Made by a program: the position numbers and the translations under genes. Below, in pieces: positions 27,773-38,646 of a DNA stretch of 64,000 nucleotides; the first letter of the stretch is position 1, and every line of letters begins with the position of its first letter. Source of the DNA: Brachybacterium endophyticum (GTDB lineage: Bacteria > Actinomycetota > Actinomycetes > Actinomycetales > Dermabacteraceae). Under the pieces are notes generated by a model. It was not told the DNA's origin, searched no databases, and saw only the letters and a program-made list of their open reading frames with translations. The stretch spans positions 287,305-351,304 of the forward strand of contig NZ_QFKX01000004.1 in NCBI RefSeq assembly GCF_003130585.1, written 5' to 3'.

Positions 27773-28534
27773 TCAGTCCTCGTCCTCGTCGAGCTGGGCG
27801 GCGACGTCGGCGGGGATGTCGAGGTTCGAGTAGACGTTCTGCACGTCGTCGCTGTCCTCGAGCGCGTCGATCAGCTTCAGCGCCTTCCGGGCGCCGTCGA
27901 GGTCGACCTCGGTGCGGATGTTCGGCACGAACTGCGCCTCGGCGCTGTCGTAGTCGACGTCGGCCTGCTGCAGGGCGGTGCGCACGGCGACCACGTCACC
28001 GGCCTCGGAGATGATCTCGAAGGTCTCGCCCTCGTCGTTGATCTCCTCGGCACCGGCGTCCAGGACCACCTCGAGCAGGTCGTCCTCGGTGTTGCCCTCC
28101 TTGGGCACGGTGACGACGCCCTTGCGGTTGAACATGTAGGCGACCGACCCGGAGTCGGCCATGTTGCCGCCGCTGCGGGTGAAGGCGAGTCGCACCTCGG
28201 AGACCGCACGGTTCTTGTTGTCCGTGAGGCACTCGACGAGCAGGGCGACGCCGCCGGGGGCGTAGCCCTCGTACATCAGCGTCTGGTAGTCGACCGCGCC
28301 GCCGTCGAGCCCGCCGCCGCGCTTGACCGCGCGGTCGATGTTGTCGTTGGGGACGGAGGTCTTCTTCGCCTTCTGGATCGCGTCGTACAGGGTCGGGTTC
28401 GCCGTCGGGTCGGCCCCGCCCGTACGAGCCGCCACCTCGATGTTCTTGATGAGCTTGGCGAACAGCTTGCCGCGCTTGGCGTCGATCGCGGCCTTCTTGT
28501 GCTTGGTCGTCGCCCACTTGGAGTGACCCGACAT
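27773..28534 (-). CDS. yebC: YebC/PmpR-family protein
   Basis: This is a 253-aa member of the YebC family (TACO1-like), described as transcriptional regulators and more recently linked to translation of difficult sequences. It starts [25 protein letters not shown], the near-invariant N terminus. The core contains [22 protein letters not shown]. The ATG at 28534 has GAGGAG four bases upstream. It precedes ruvCAB, as in many bacteria. Confidence 0.95.
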   Translation of the reverse strand: MSGHSKWATTKHKKAAIDAKRGKLFAKLIKNIEVAARTGGADPTANPTLYDAIQKAKKTSVPNDNIDRAVKRGGGLDGGAVDYQTLMYEGYAPGGVALLVECLTDNKNRAVSEVRLAFTRSGGNMADSGSVAYMFNRKGVVTVPKEGNTEDDLLEVVLDAGAEEINDEGETFEIISEAGDVVAVRTALQQADVDYDSAEAQFVPNIRTEVDLDGARKALKLIDALEDSDDVQNVYSNLDIPADVAAQLDEDED

Positions 28535-28607
28535 GTGTCTCCTCGACTGGTCGATCCTTCGGTCCGGACCCCGACAGTCTACGGCCGACGAGCGCTGCTC
28601 CGGACCC

Positions 28608-29909
28608 TCAGGCCCTCCAATCGGCGTCGCCGGTCGCGCCCTCCCCGCCGCGGGGTGCGGGCACCACGGGCTGGGTGAGAGCGCCGATGAGCCGGCGGTC
28701 GGCGGTGATCCGCTCGAGCAGCTCCCGTTCCCGCGCACGGGTCTTCGGCGTGGGCCGACCGTGCAGGACGCCGTGACGGGTCATGGCCAGGTCGACCGCG
28801 GCCCGGATCAGGTCGCGCATGGCGATCCGGGGCACGGCGCCGTGGGTGCCGGCCCAGGTCTCGGCCCGGCGCCGGCTGCGGATCGAGACCATCATCCCGA
28901 CCTCATGGGGCGCGAACCATCCCGCCCGGCCGTAGGCGGACAGCTGGGTGCGCACGATCCGCTTCTCGCGCAGGCGCAGGAACGTCATGATCCCGGCGAG
29001 GATCAGGAACAGGGGCAGCTGGATCGCCAGGTAGTACCGCAGGAAGCCGGCCATCGGGGCGGCCTGGTCGACCTGGATGAAGAACGTCGACCCGTTCCAG
29101 AGGGCGTGCAGGCACATGCCCAGCGACAGCCCGCCCAGCCCGAGCCCCGGGTACAGCATCAGGGAGCGCCGCTCGGCGGCGATCCCCAGTCCGAGCCCGC
29201 ACAGCGAGGTGAAGCTCGCGTGGGCGAACGGGGAGAGCAGTCCGCGCAGCAGGAACGTCTGCCAGAAGCCGCCGACCTCGCCCGCGGCCTGCGCCTCCTG
29301 GAAGGCACGCCCGAAATAGAGGATGTTCTCGGTGAAGGCGAACCCTCCGGCGATCAGCATCGCGTAGACGACGCCGTCGAGGGGGCCGGCGATGAACCGG
29401 CGTCCCCATAGCAGCAGGGCGATCAGCCCTGCGGACTTCATCGACTCCTCGACGATCGGGGCCTGCACCACAGCTGCCAGGAAGCTCGCGACGGACTCGC
29501 CGGCGTCCTGGGGCGTGATCCACCAGGTGAAGGCCCCGCCGATCAGGAACGTGAGGGCCACGGAACCGGCGGCGCCCCACACGAAGGCGTAGACCAGGGT
29601 CAGCCGCGGCTGCGGCGTGTAGCGGTCGAGCCACCACACCGCGCCGAGGACCAGGGAGACCGGCACCAGGGCCGCGGTGAAGGCGACCAGCGCGGTCCCG
29701 GTCCCGAGCGGCCGGATCGCGAAGAACCAGACCCCCGCGGCGACCAGCAGCAGCGCGGCGATGGCCGCTCCCCACACCAGCACCTGCACCCAGGGGCGTC
29801 GACGACGCCCGCGGCCACCGGCTCCGTGCCGCAGGCGCTCGGGCGCCTCGGGATCGACCCGTTCGACGTCGTAGCCGTACCCGGTGCTCGCGCCCGCTGC
29901 GCTGCTCAT
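28608..29909 (-). CDS. PrsW-family intramembrane metalloprotease
   Basis: This is a membrane protein of 433 aa with about eight helices and the PrsW protease signatures: Glu154-Glu155 in [14 protein letters not shown] (Glu194), His230 in SPFAHASFT and His268 in CLHALWN. PrsW proteins cleave membrane proteins such as anti-sigma factors; the target here is unknown. A disordered basic N terminus precedes the first helix, and a 100-residue soluble C-terminal tail follows the last. The ATG at 29909 is five bases after the HIT gene, with GAGGAG upstream at long spacing. Confidence 0.85.
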   Translation of the reverse strand: MSSAAGASTGYGYDVERVDPEAPERLRHGAGGRGRRRRPWVQVLVWGAAIAALLLVAAGVWFFAIRPLGTGTALVAFTAALVPVSLVLGAVWWLDRYTPQPRLTLVYAFVWGAAGSVALTFLIGGAFTWWITPQDAGESVASFLAAVVQAPIVEESMKSAGLIALLLWGRRFIAGPLDGVVYAMLIAGGFAFTENILYFGRAFQEAQAAGEVGGFWQTFLLRGLLSPFAHASFTSLCGLGLGIAAERRSLMLYPGLGLGGLSLGMCLHALWNGSTFFIQVDQAAPMAGFLRYYLAIQLPLFLILAGIMTFLRLREKRIVRTQLSAYGRAGWFAPHEVGMMVSIRSRRRAETWAGTHGAVPRIAMRDLIRAAVDLAMTRHGVLHGRPTPKTRARERELLERITADRRLIGALTQPVVPAPRGGEGATGDADWRA

Positions 29910-29914
29910 CGCAC

Positions 29915-30469
29915 TCAGCTCTCCTCGCCGCTCGGCCAGGCCGCGGCGTACTGCTCGCGGGTGTCGGCGAGCAGGATCGGCAGCGCCTTGGTGCGGCCGA
30001 CGATCGGCAGGAAGTTCGCGTCCCCGACCCAGCGCGGCACCACGTGCTGGTGCAGGTGCGCGGCGATCCCGGCGCCGCCGGCCTCCCCCTGGTTCATGCC
30101 CAGGTTGAACCCGCCCGGCGAGGAGACCTCGCGGACCACGCGCATCGCGGTGCGGGTGAGGTCGGCGACCTCGAGCACCTCGGCCTCCGTGAGGTCGGTG
30201 TAGTCGGCGACGTGCCGGTAGGGGCACACCATCAGGTGGCCGCTGTTGTACGGGAACAGGTTCAGGATCACGAAGGCGAGCTCGCCGCGATGGACGATCA
30301 GCGCCTCCTCGTCCGACCTCGAGGGCGCCGAGCAGAACGGGCACTGGGCATCGTCCGAGGGGTCCTCGGGCTTGCCCTCGCCCTGGATGTAGACCATGCG
30401 GTGCGGCGTCCACAGGCGCTGCATGTCGTCCGGGTCTCCGGGGAAGTCCTTCGGGTCCTCCGTCTCCAT
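29915..30469 (-). CDS. HIT-family nucleotide hydrolase
   Basis: This is a histidine-triad protein of 184 aa, probably an AP4A-type phosphorylase or hydrolase. The triad is His138-x-His140-x-His142 followed by VVPRW, and a CPFC motif at residues 43-46 suggests a zinc site. ATG at 30469 is taken as start. A GTG three codons earlier (30478) overlaps the thrS stop as GTGA and is equally possible, giving coupling to thrS. Position after thrS matches Rv2613c. Confidence 0.9.
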   Translation of the reverse strand: METEDPKDFPGDPDDMQRLWTPHRMVYIQGEGKPEDPSDDAQCPFCSAPSRSDEEALIVHRGELAFVILNLFPYNSGHLMVCPYRHVADYTDLTEAEVLEVADLTRTAMRVVREVSSPGGFNLGMNQGEAGGAGIAAHLHQHVVPRWVGDANFLPIVGRTKALPILLADTREQYAAAWPSGEES

Positions 30470-30474
30470 GCCGC

Positions 30475-32475
30475 TCACACCTGCGCGCGCGTGCGGATCG
30501 ACTCGACGATCCTCTCGACGGCCTCGTCCACGGGGATGCCGTTGTCCTGGCTGCCGTCGCGCAGACGGAAGGAGACGGCCCCGTTCTCCTGGTCCTCGCC
30601 GCCGGCGATCAGCAGGTAGGGCACCTTCTCCTTGGTGTGCGTGCGGATCTTCTTCTGCATGCGGTCGTCGGAGGAGTCGACCTCGACGCGCACTCCCCGC
30701 TCCCGCAGCTTGCGGGCGACCTCGTCGAGGTAGGGCACGTACTCGGCCGCCACCGGGATGCCGACCACCTGGACGGGCGAGAGCCACACCGGGAACGCCC
30801 CCGCGTAGTGCTCGAGGAGCACGCCGAAGAAGCGCTCGATCGAGCCGAACAGGGCACGGTGGATCATCACCGGACGCTGCCGGGACCCGTCGGGAGCCGT
30901 GTACTCGAGCTCGAACAGCTCGGGCTCGAAGAAGTCCAGCTGGATGGTGGAGAGCTGCCAGGTGCGGCCGATGGCGTCCTTGGCCTGCACCGAGATCTTC
31001 GGGCCGTAGAAGGCGGCACCCCCGGGATCGGGCACGAGGTCCAGGCCCGAGGCGTTCGCGACCTCCTCGAGGGTGCGGGTCGCCTCCTCCCAGGTCTCGT
31101 CGTCGCCCACGGACTTCTCGGGGTCCCGGGTGGAGAGCTCGAGGTAGAAGTCGTCCAGACCGTAGTCGCGCAGCAGGTCGAGCACGAAGGTCAGCAGGCT
31201 CGCGAGCTCGTCGCGCATCTGCTCACGGGTGGTGTAGATGTGCGCGTCGTCCTGGGTGAACCCGCGGGCGCGGGTGAGCCCGTGGACCACGCCGGACTTC
31301 TCGTAGCGGTAGACGCTGCCGAACTCGAACAGCCGCAGCGGCAGCTCCCGGTAGGAGCGCCCGCGGGAGCGGTAGACGAGGTTGTGCATCGGGCAGTTCA
31401 TGGGCTTGAGGTAGTAGTCCTGGCCCTGCTTGGTGACGTTGCCCTCGGCGTCCTGCTCCTCGTCCAGGTGCATGGGCGGGTACATGCCGTCGGCGTACCA
31501 CTCGAGGTGGCGGGAGGTCTCGAAGAGGTTCTTCTTGGTGATGTGCGGGGTGGAGACGAAGGAGTAGCCGGCCTCCACGTGGCGACGGCGCGAGTACTCC
31601 TCCATCTCCATCTTGATCATGGCGCCCTTGGGATGGAACACGGGCAGCCCGGAGCCGATCTCGTCGGGGAAGGAGAACAGGTCGAGCTCGGACCCCAGTC
31701 GGCGGTGGTCGCGGCGCTCGGCCTCGGCGATGCGCTCCTGGTATGCCTTGAGGTCGTCCTTGCTGGCCCAGGCGGTGCCGTAGATGCGCTGCAGCATCGG
31801 GTTCTTCTCGCTGCCCCGCCAGTAGGCCGCGGCCGAACGGGTGAGGGCGAAGCCGTTGCCGATGTGCTTGGTCGAGGGCAGGTGCGGCCCGCGGCAGAGG
31901 TCGGTCCAGACCACCTCACCCTTCTTGGTGACGTTGTCGTACATGGTCAGACCGCCCTCGCCGACCTCGACGTTCGCACCCTCGGCGGCGTCGTCGGCGG
32001 TGGACTTCAACCCGATCAGCTCGAGCTTGTAGGGCTCGGAGGACTCCTCGGTCCGCGCCTCCTCGTCGGAGACCTCGCGGCGCACGAAGCGCTGGCCCTC
32101 CTTGACGATGCGTCCCATCTGCTTCTCGAGGGCCTTGAGGTCCTCGGGGGTGAAGGGGGTCTCGACGTCGAAGTCGTAGTAGAAGCCGTCGGTGACGGGC
32201 GGGCCGATCCCGAGCTTCGCCTCGGGGTTGACCTTCTGCACCGCCTGGGCCAGCACGTGGGCGGTCGAGTGGCGCAGGATCGCCAGCCCGTCGTCGCTCG
32301 TGATGTCCACGCCCTCGACCTCCTGGTCCCCGGACAGGGCGGTGTCGAGGTCCCGCAGCTCGCCGTCGATCCGCAGCGCGACGATCGTGGAACGCCCCTC
32401 GAACAGCGTGGTGCCCGTGGTCCCCTCCTCGATCTGCTGCGGGGATCCGTCGAGGGTGATGGCGATCTGGGCCAC
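30475..32475 (-). CDS. thrS: Threonyl-tRNA synthetase
   Basis: This class II synthetase charges tRNA-Thr (666 aa). Domains in order: N-terminal TGS (AQIAITLDG region), the editing domain with [11 protein letters not shown] and a late cysteine-containing [13 protein letters not shown], catalytic core with [30 protein letters not shown], and the anticodon domain after [12 protein letters not shown]. The GTG at 32475 has AAGGAG seven bases upstream. I see no T-box-like leader in the 180 bases upstream. Confidence 0.97.
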   Translation of the reverse strand: MAQIAITLDGSPQQIEEGTTGTTLFEGRSTIVALRIDGELRDLDTALSGDQEVEGVDITSDDGLAILRHSTAHVLAQAVQKVNPEAKLGIGPPVTDGFYYDFDVETPFTPEDLKALEKQMGRIVKEGQRFVRREVSDEEARTEESSEPYKLELIGLKSTADDAAEGANVEVGEGGLTMYDNVTKKGEVVWTDLCRGPHLPSTKHIGNGFALTRSAAAYWRGSEKNPMLQRIYGTAWASKDDLKAYQERIAEAERRDHRRLGSELDLFSFPDEIGSGLPVFHPKGAMIKMEMEEYSRRRHVEAGYSFVSTPHITKKNLFETSRHLEWYADGMYPPMHLDEEQDAEGNVTKQGQDYYLKPMNCPMHNLVYRSRGRSYRELPLRLFEFGSVYRYEKSGVVHGLTRARGFTQDDAHIYTTREQMRDELASLLTFVLDLLRDYGLDDFYLELSTRDPEKSVGDDETWEEATRTLEEVANASGLDLVPDPGGAAFYGPKISVQAKDAIGRTWQLSTIQLDFFEPELFELEYTAPDGSRQRPVMIHRALFGSIERFFGVLLEHYAGAFPVWLSPVQVVGIPVAAEYVPYLDEVARKLRERGVRVEVDSSDDRMQKKIRTHTKEKVPYLLIAGGEDQENGAVSFRLRDGSQDNGIPVDEAVERIVESIRTRAQV

Positions 32476-32620
32476 GGGCGTGCTCCTTGCTGGTCGGTTC
32501 GAGCCGGCCGACGATGCCGGCTCCACCCGCGATCGTATCCGGGGACGCGCCCCGACCACGAGCGCATTCGCACCTCGGGAGAGGAGAGCGACTCCGCCCT
32601 GCCCCCGCCGCCCCCGCTCT

Positions 32621-32644
32621 GCCCCGCCGCGCGTACGGCGGGGC
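32621..32644 (-). terminator. Probable terminator of the OFA transporter gene
   Basis: A nine-base perfect stem (32621-32629 with 32636-32644) with a six-base loop lies just beyond the transporter stop on the minus strand. No clear U tract follows. Confidence 0.5.
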
Positions 32645-32656
32645 CGCCCCGTCGGG

Positions 32657-34183
32657 TCAGCCGGTGAACAGTCCCGCCGCCTTGACCAGCGTCTGCACGA
32701 CTCCGTAGAGCAGACCCGCCACGACGACGAGGGCGAGCACGCCCGCGACGACGGTGTGCACCGCGGAGGTCGCCCGGCCGTCCTCCCCGTGCCGTGCGGA
32801 GGAGGCCCGCGCGGCCGCCTCGCGGTCGTGCTCGGCCTTCTTCGCCACCACGTCGGGGCCCTCGAAGTGACGGGGGTCGAGGGCGCGGATCAGGAGGTTC
32901 GCCACCAGGCCGACCGCGAGCACACCGATCATGATGACGAGGGCCAGGCGGTACAGCGCGAAGCCCTCGAGGCCGGCCGTCTTCTGGGTCTCCACGACCG
33001 AGTTCACGATCAGCGGCCCGACGATCCCGGCCGCGGACCACGCCGTCAGCAGGCGGCCGTGGATCGCACCCACCTGGTACACGCCGAACAGGTCCTTGAG
33101 ATACGCGGGGACGGTCGCGAAGCCGCCGCCGTAGAACGAGATGATCACGAGCGCCGAGATCACGAAGATCGCGAGGGCGTGGGAGCCGACGGTCACCAGC
33201 AGCAGGTACATCAGGATCCCGACCCCGAGATACAGGATGTAGGTGTTCTTCCTGCCCAGGTAGTCCGAGGCCGTGGACCACACGAAACGGCCGCCCATGT
33301 TGAAGATCGACAGCAGTCCCACGAAGCCGCCCGCGGCGACGGCGGTGATGCCGAAGGACGCCTGGATCATCGGGGAGGCCGACTCCAGGATGCCGATGCC
33401 TGCCGTGACGTTCGCGAACAGCACCACCCACAGCAGCCAGAACTGCGGCGTGCGCACGGCGCCCCGCGCGGAGACATCGCCCGCGGACTGCAGGGGCTTG
33501 GCCGTCGCCCGTGCCGGATCGAAGCCGGCCGGCTTCCAGTCCGGATGGGGCAGACGGATCACGTAGGCCCCGAGCGCGATCACGACCAGGTAGATCACGG
33601 CGAGGGTGAGGAAGGTCCCGGTGATCCCGTCGGCCAGGTGCTCCACACCGCCGCCGTACGCCGCCATCAGGGCGTTCGAGGCGGGGCTGGCGATGAGCGC
33701 ACCTCCGCCGAAGCCCATGATCGCCAGGCCCGTGGACAGACCCGGCCGATCCGGGAACCACTTCATCAGGGTCGAGACCGGGGAGATGTACCCGATCCCC
33801 AGACCGATGCCGCCGATGACCCCGTACCCCAGGTAGACCAGCCACAGCTGCCCGGTGGCCACCCCGAGCGCGGCGACCGCGAAACCCACCACCCAGAAGG
33901 TCCCGGAGGTCACCATCGACATGCGCGGACCGACCCGCTCGACCCAGGTCCCGGCGATCGCCGAGGAGATCCCGAGCATCGCGATGGCCAGCGAGAAGAT
34001 CCACCCGGTGGCGACCTCGCCCTGTCCCTCGCTGTAGCCGAAGTGCTCGATCAGCGGCGCCTTGAACACCGAGAAGGCGTAGACCTGGCCGATGCTGAGA
34101 TGGATCGCGAGTGCCGCCGGTGGGATCAGCCAGCGGTTGAATCTCACGGGCGCGACGATCGCGTCGCGGTCGAGAACCGACAT
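32657..34183 (-). CDS. OFA-family MFS transporter
   Basis: This is a 508-aa major facilitator transporter of the oxalate/formate antiporter (OFA) family. Typical segments are [17 protein letters not shown] in helix 1, [35 protein letters not shown], and [19 protein letters not shown]. The substrate cannot be set from sequence; monocarboxylates are likely. After the 12-helix core comes a charged linker and one extra C-terminal helix ([20 protein letters not shown]). The ATG at 34183 has GAGGAG six bases upstream. It stands alone between thrS and a tRNA operon. Confidence 0.87.
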   Translation of the reverse strand: MSVLDRDAIVAPVRFNRWLIPPAALAIHLSIGQVYAFSVFKAPLIEHFGYSEGQGEVATGWIFSLAIAMLGISSAIAGTWVERVGPRMSMVTSGTFWVVGFAVAALGVATGQLWLVYLGYGVIGGIGLGIGYISPVSTLMKWFPDRPGLSTGLAIMGFGGGALIASPASNALMAAYGGGVEHLADGITGTFLTLAVIYLVVIALGAYVIRLPHPDWKPAGFDPARATAKPLQSAGDVSARGAVRTPQFWLLWVVLFANVTAGIGILESASPMIQASFGITAVAAGGFVGLLSIFNMGGRFVWSTASDYLGRKNTYILYLGVGILMYLLLVTVGSHALAIFVISALVIISFYGGGFATVPAYLKDLFGVYQVGAIHGRLLTAWSAAGIVGPLIVNSVVETQKTAGLEGFALYRLALVIMIGVLAVGLVANLLIRALDPRHFEGPDVVAKKAEHDREAAARASSARHGEDGRATSAVHTVVAGVLALVVVAGLLYGVVQTLVKAAGLFTG

Positions 34184-34396
34184 GGGGAACTCCTCGTCAT
34201 CGAGTGGGGAAGGGAGAGGGCGGGGCCGCCGTCCGGAAGCCGTGCCGGCGAAGCCCCGGCGGAGTCGCGCCGGGAAACGCCCAGCGGCCGGGGCGACGCT
34301 GCAGGGAACCCGACCGTGCAGGAGACTATCGCGCGGTCCGGAGGTGCCGTGCGAACGCCGCCATGGAGACCACACGGAGCACGTCGGGACATGAAA

Positions 34397-34430
34397 GAGC
34401 CCCGACCCGCATCTCTGCCGGTCGGGGCTC
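34397..34430 (-). terminator. Terminator of the minus-strand tRNA operon
   Basis: An 11-bp perfect stem (34397-34407 with 34420-34430) lies just past the last tRNA and is followed on the minus strand by TTTCAT. Confidence 0.8.
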
Positions 34431-34436
34431 TGGTGG

Positions 34437-34508
34437 TGGGCGATACTGGGATCGAACCAGTGACCTCTTTCGTGTCAGGAAAGCGCGCTACCACTGCGCC
34501 AATCGCCC
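34437..34508 (-). tRNA. tRNA-Val (anticodon GAC)
   Basis: A full cloverleaf with seven-base acceptor stem GGGCGAT/ATCGCCC, anticodon loop CTGACAC (GAC) and TTCGATC T-loop. The CCA end is encoded next to it (34434-34436). Identical to the copy at 35286. Confidence 0.97.
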
Positions 34509-34538
34509 GTGTCCCTCCGCGCCCAGGGGCGGGGGTCG

Positions 34539-34609
34539 AGGTGGGTACGGGATTCGAACCCGTGTACACGGCTTTGCAGGCCGTTGCCTCGCCTCTCGGC
34601 CAACCCACC
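34539..34609 (-). tRNA. tRNA-Cys (anticodon GCA)
   Basis: Acceptor stem GGTGGGT/ACCCACC, anticodon loop CTGCAAA (GCA) and U73 discriminator, all expected for tRNA-Cys. CCA is not encoded. Confidence 0.97.
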
Positions 34610-34687
34610 GGGAGAGGCGACCGCCACCAGGACGGCCCCCTCATACGGAACGGCGCTCCCGACAGTGTCGGGCGCGCCGCCTCCCGG

Positions 34688-34760
34688 AGCGGACGACGGG
34701 ACTCGAACCCGCGACCCTCACCTTGGCAAGGTGATGCTCTACCAACTGAGCCACGTCCGC
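34688..34760 (-). tRNA. tRNA-Gly (anticodon GCC)
   Basis: Acceptor stem GCGGACG/CGTCCGC, anticodon loop TTGCCAA (GCC) and U73. Identical to the plus-strand copy at 35187. Confidence 0.97.
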
Positions 34761-34786
34761 ATGAGACGGATCCGAGGATCCGCTCG

Positions 34787-34858
34787 TGGGCGATACTGGG
34801 ATCGAACCAGTGACCTCTTCCGTGTGAAGGAAGCGCGCTACCACTACGCCAATCGCCC
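34787..34858 (-). tRNA. tRNA-Val (anticodon CAC)
   Basis: Same body as the Val-GAC genes with a few changes in the D arm and anticodon arm; the anticodon loop is TTCACAC (CAC). First gene of the minus-strand tRNA operon. Confidence 0.97.
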
Positions 34859-34926
34859 GTCGGCCCCGCTGCTGCGGGATCCACGGTGCCCTCCCGAGGA
34901 GCGGAACTCCCGATCGGACCTGGACG

Positions 34927-34956
34927 AGATTACACCACCAGCGGCGTGAACCCGAA
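34927..34956 (-). promoter_or_regulatory. Probable promoter of the minus-strand tRNA operon
   Basis: On the minus strand a -10 box TAATCT (34932 to 34927) has TTCGGG 18 bases upstream. It is 68 bases before the first tRNA. Confidence 0.45.
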
Positions 34957-35106
34957 CCCGGAAGGCCACTTCGGGCTGTGTCATGAACCACCCTCGCTCC
35001 TGGGTCGCCGGACGCCCGGGCACGCGCTCCGCACGGCGAGCGGAGGCGCCACCGGCCACCGGCCCGCGACGGACCGCGGCACCTCGGTGCTCCCCGTCAC
35101 GCGCAT

Positions 35107-35136
35107 TTGCATCCGCTGCGGCCAGCCCCGTAGTGT
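35107..35136 (+). promoter_or_regulatory. Probable promoter of the plus-strand tRNA operon
   Basis: TTGCAT (35107-35112) and TAGTGT (35131-35136) are separated by 18 bases. They lie 50 bases before tRNA-Gly. Confidence 0.5.
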
Positions 35137-35186
35137 TGCGGCTCGTCAGCACGGAACGATCCCCTCGGGACGCCCGATGCCGATAC

Positions 35187-35259
35187 GCGGACGTGGCTCA
35201 GTTGGTAGAGCATCACCTTGCCAAGGTGAGGGTCGCGGGTTCGAGTCCCGTCGTCCGCT
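35187..35259 (+). tRNA. tRNA-Gly (anticodon GCC)
   Basis: Complete cloverleaf, anticodon loop TTGCCAA, identical to the inverted copy at 34688-34760. Confidence 0.97.
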
Positions 35260-35285
35260 CCGTCTCCTCGCAGCAGTGCTGCATC

Positions 35286-35357
35286 GGGCGATTGGCGCAG
35301 TGGTAGCGCGCTTTCCTGACACGAAAGAGGTCACTGGTTCGATCCCAGTATCGCCCA
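35286..35357 (+). tRNA. tRNA-Val (anticodon GAC)
   Basis: Complete cloverleaf, anticodon loop CTGACAC, identical to the inverted copy at 34437-34508. Unlike that copy, it is followed by CCC and not CCA. Confidence 0.97.
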
Positions 35358-35362
35358 CCCCT

Positions 35363-35391
35363 AAGGCCCCGGTCGATGACCGGGGCCTTTT
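35363..35391 (+). terminator. Terminator of the plus-strand tRNA operon
   Basis: A perfect 12-bp stem with a three-base loop (35363-35374 with 35378-35389) is followed by TT. Confidence 0.85.
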
Positions 35392-35472
35392 CCGTTCCTC
35401 GGACCTCGTTCGCGCCGCCCTCACCGTTCGGTCTCTTCCGCCGATCCCCTGGCCTGTCGCCGGCGGGCATCC

Positions 35473-35478
35473 GACAAT
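35473..35478 (+). promoter_or_regulatory. Possible leaderless -10 box of the epimerase gene
   Basis: GACAAT lies six bases before the ATG at 35485, with no ribosome-binding site between. Confidence 0.35.
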
Positions 35479-35484
35479 GTCCCC

Positions 35485-36273
35485 ATGAGCGATGATGCGA
35501 AGCGACGGATCCTGCTGACCGGTGCCACGGGAGGCGTCGGCACCGCCCTGCTCGAGAGGCTCGACGAGGAGTACGAGATCCTCCCCCACGGCCGGCACAC
35601 CGACGACCCGGCTCTGCGCGAGCGTCTCCTGACCGCGGACATCTCCGACTACGAGCAGGTCCTCGCCCTGATGGACGGCGTCGACACCGTCGTCCACCTC
35701 GCGGGCTCGGCTTCCCCGGAGTCGGAGTGGGAGGCGGTGCTCGAGGCGAACATCGTCGGTCAGCGCAACGTGCTCGAGGCCGCGCACCGGGCCGGTGTGC
35801 GACGGGTGGTGCTGGCCTCCTCGAACCACGCGATGGGCGGCTACGACCGGCACGAGCAGTGGCCCGTCTACGCGAGTCAGGTGCCCTGGCCGGATTCGCT
35901 CTACGGCGTCTCGAAGGTGTTCGGGGAGGCCCTGGGCCGCTACTACCACGACCACACGGGGCTCGAGGTGATCGCCCTGCGCATCGGCTGGATGTCCGAG
36001 GACCCGCTGTCCACCGACGTCGACCTGCTGCGCGCCATGTGGCTCTCCCCCGACGACGCCGCCCGGGCCGTGCGCAGCGCCATCGAGGCCGAGGTGACGT
36101 TCGGCCTGTACTACGCGATCTCCGCGAACCCGAACCGTCGCTGGGACATCACCGACACGATGCTCGACCTCGGTTACCGCCCCCAGGACTCCTGGACCGA
36201 TCGTCCCGGTGCCTCGGAGGAGGTCGTCGAGGGCGGCGCCGACAGTCCGGAGGACTGGCCCGAGGGGTCCTGA
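35485..36273 (+). CDS. NAD-dependent epimerase/dehydratase-family oxidoreductase
   Basis: This is an extended-type SDR protein of 262 aa. The NAD-binding motif TGATGGVG is at residues 12-19, VVHLAGSASPES follows, and the catalytic pair is in YGVSK. The segment pattern (NVLEAAHRAGVRRVVLASSNHAMG, ALRIGW) resembles uronate dehydrogenase-like proteins, but the substrate is unproven. It lies between a tRNA operon and glgX without overlap, so a functional link to either is not indicated. The C-terminal 25 residues are acidic. Confidence 0.82.
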   Translation: MSDDAKRRILLTGATGGVGTALLERLDEEYEILPHGRHTDDPALRERLLTADISDYEQVLALMDGVDTVVHLAGSASPESEWEAVLEANIVGQRNVLEAAHRAGVRRVVLASSNHAMGGYDRHEQWPVYASQVPWPDSLYGVSKVFGEALGRYYHDHTGLEVIALRIGWMSEDPLSTDVDLLRAMWLSPDDAARAVRSAIEAEVTFGLYYAISANPNRRWDITDTMLDLGYRPQDSWTDRPGASEEVVEGGADSPEDWPEGS

Positions 36274-36304
36274 GCGCCCGTCCGGGATCGGGCGGTCGCG
36301 CGGG

Positions 36305-36310
36305 TACTGT
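36305..36310 (+). promoter_or_regulatory. Leaderless -10 box of glgX
   Basis: TACTGT lies exactly six bases before the ATG at 36317, and no Shine-Dalgarno sequence is present. Confidence 0.5.
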
Positions 36311-36316
36311 GCATCC

Positions 36317-38599
<2,283 letters not shown>

Positions 38600-38646
38600 G
38601 GACCCCGTCGAGCATCCGCGAGAACAGCTGACAAGGAGCACCGCCC

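Larger units (their letters stand above)
34859..35186. other. Divergent promoter region of the two tRNA operons
   Basis: No gene is seen in these 328 bases. They separate the two tRNA operons and contain a promoter-like pair for each direction. Confidence 0.6.

Noticed and set aside
32476..32656. T-box riboswitch upstream of thrS
   Set aside because: The 180-base interval lacks the T-box sequence and a leader terminator/antiterminator pair.
34641..34991. Open frames across the tRNA cluster
   Set aside because: They overlap intact tRNA genes on the same strand and have no domain.
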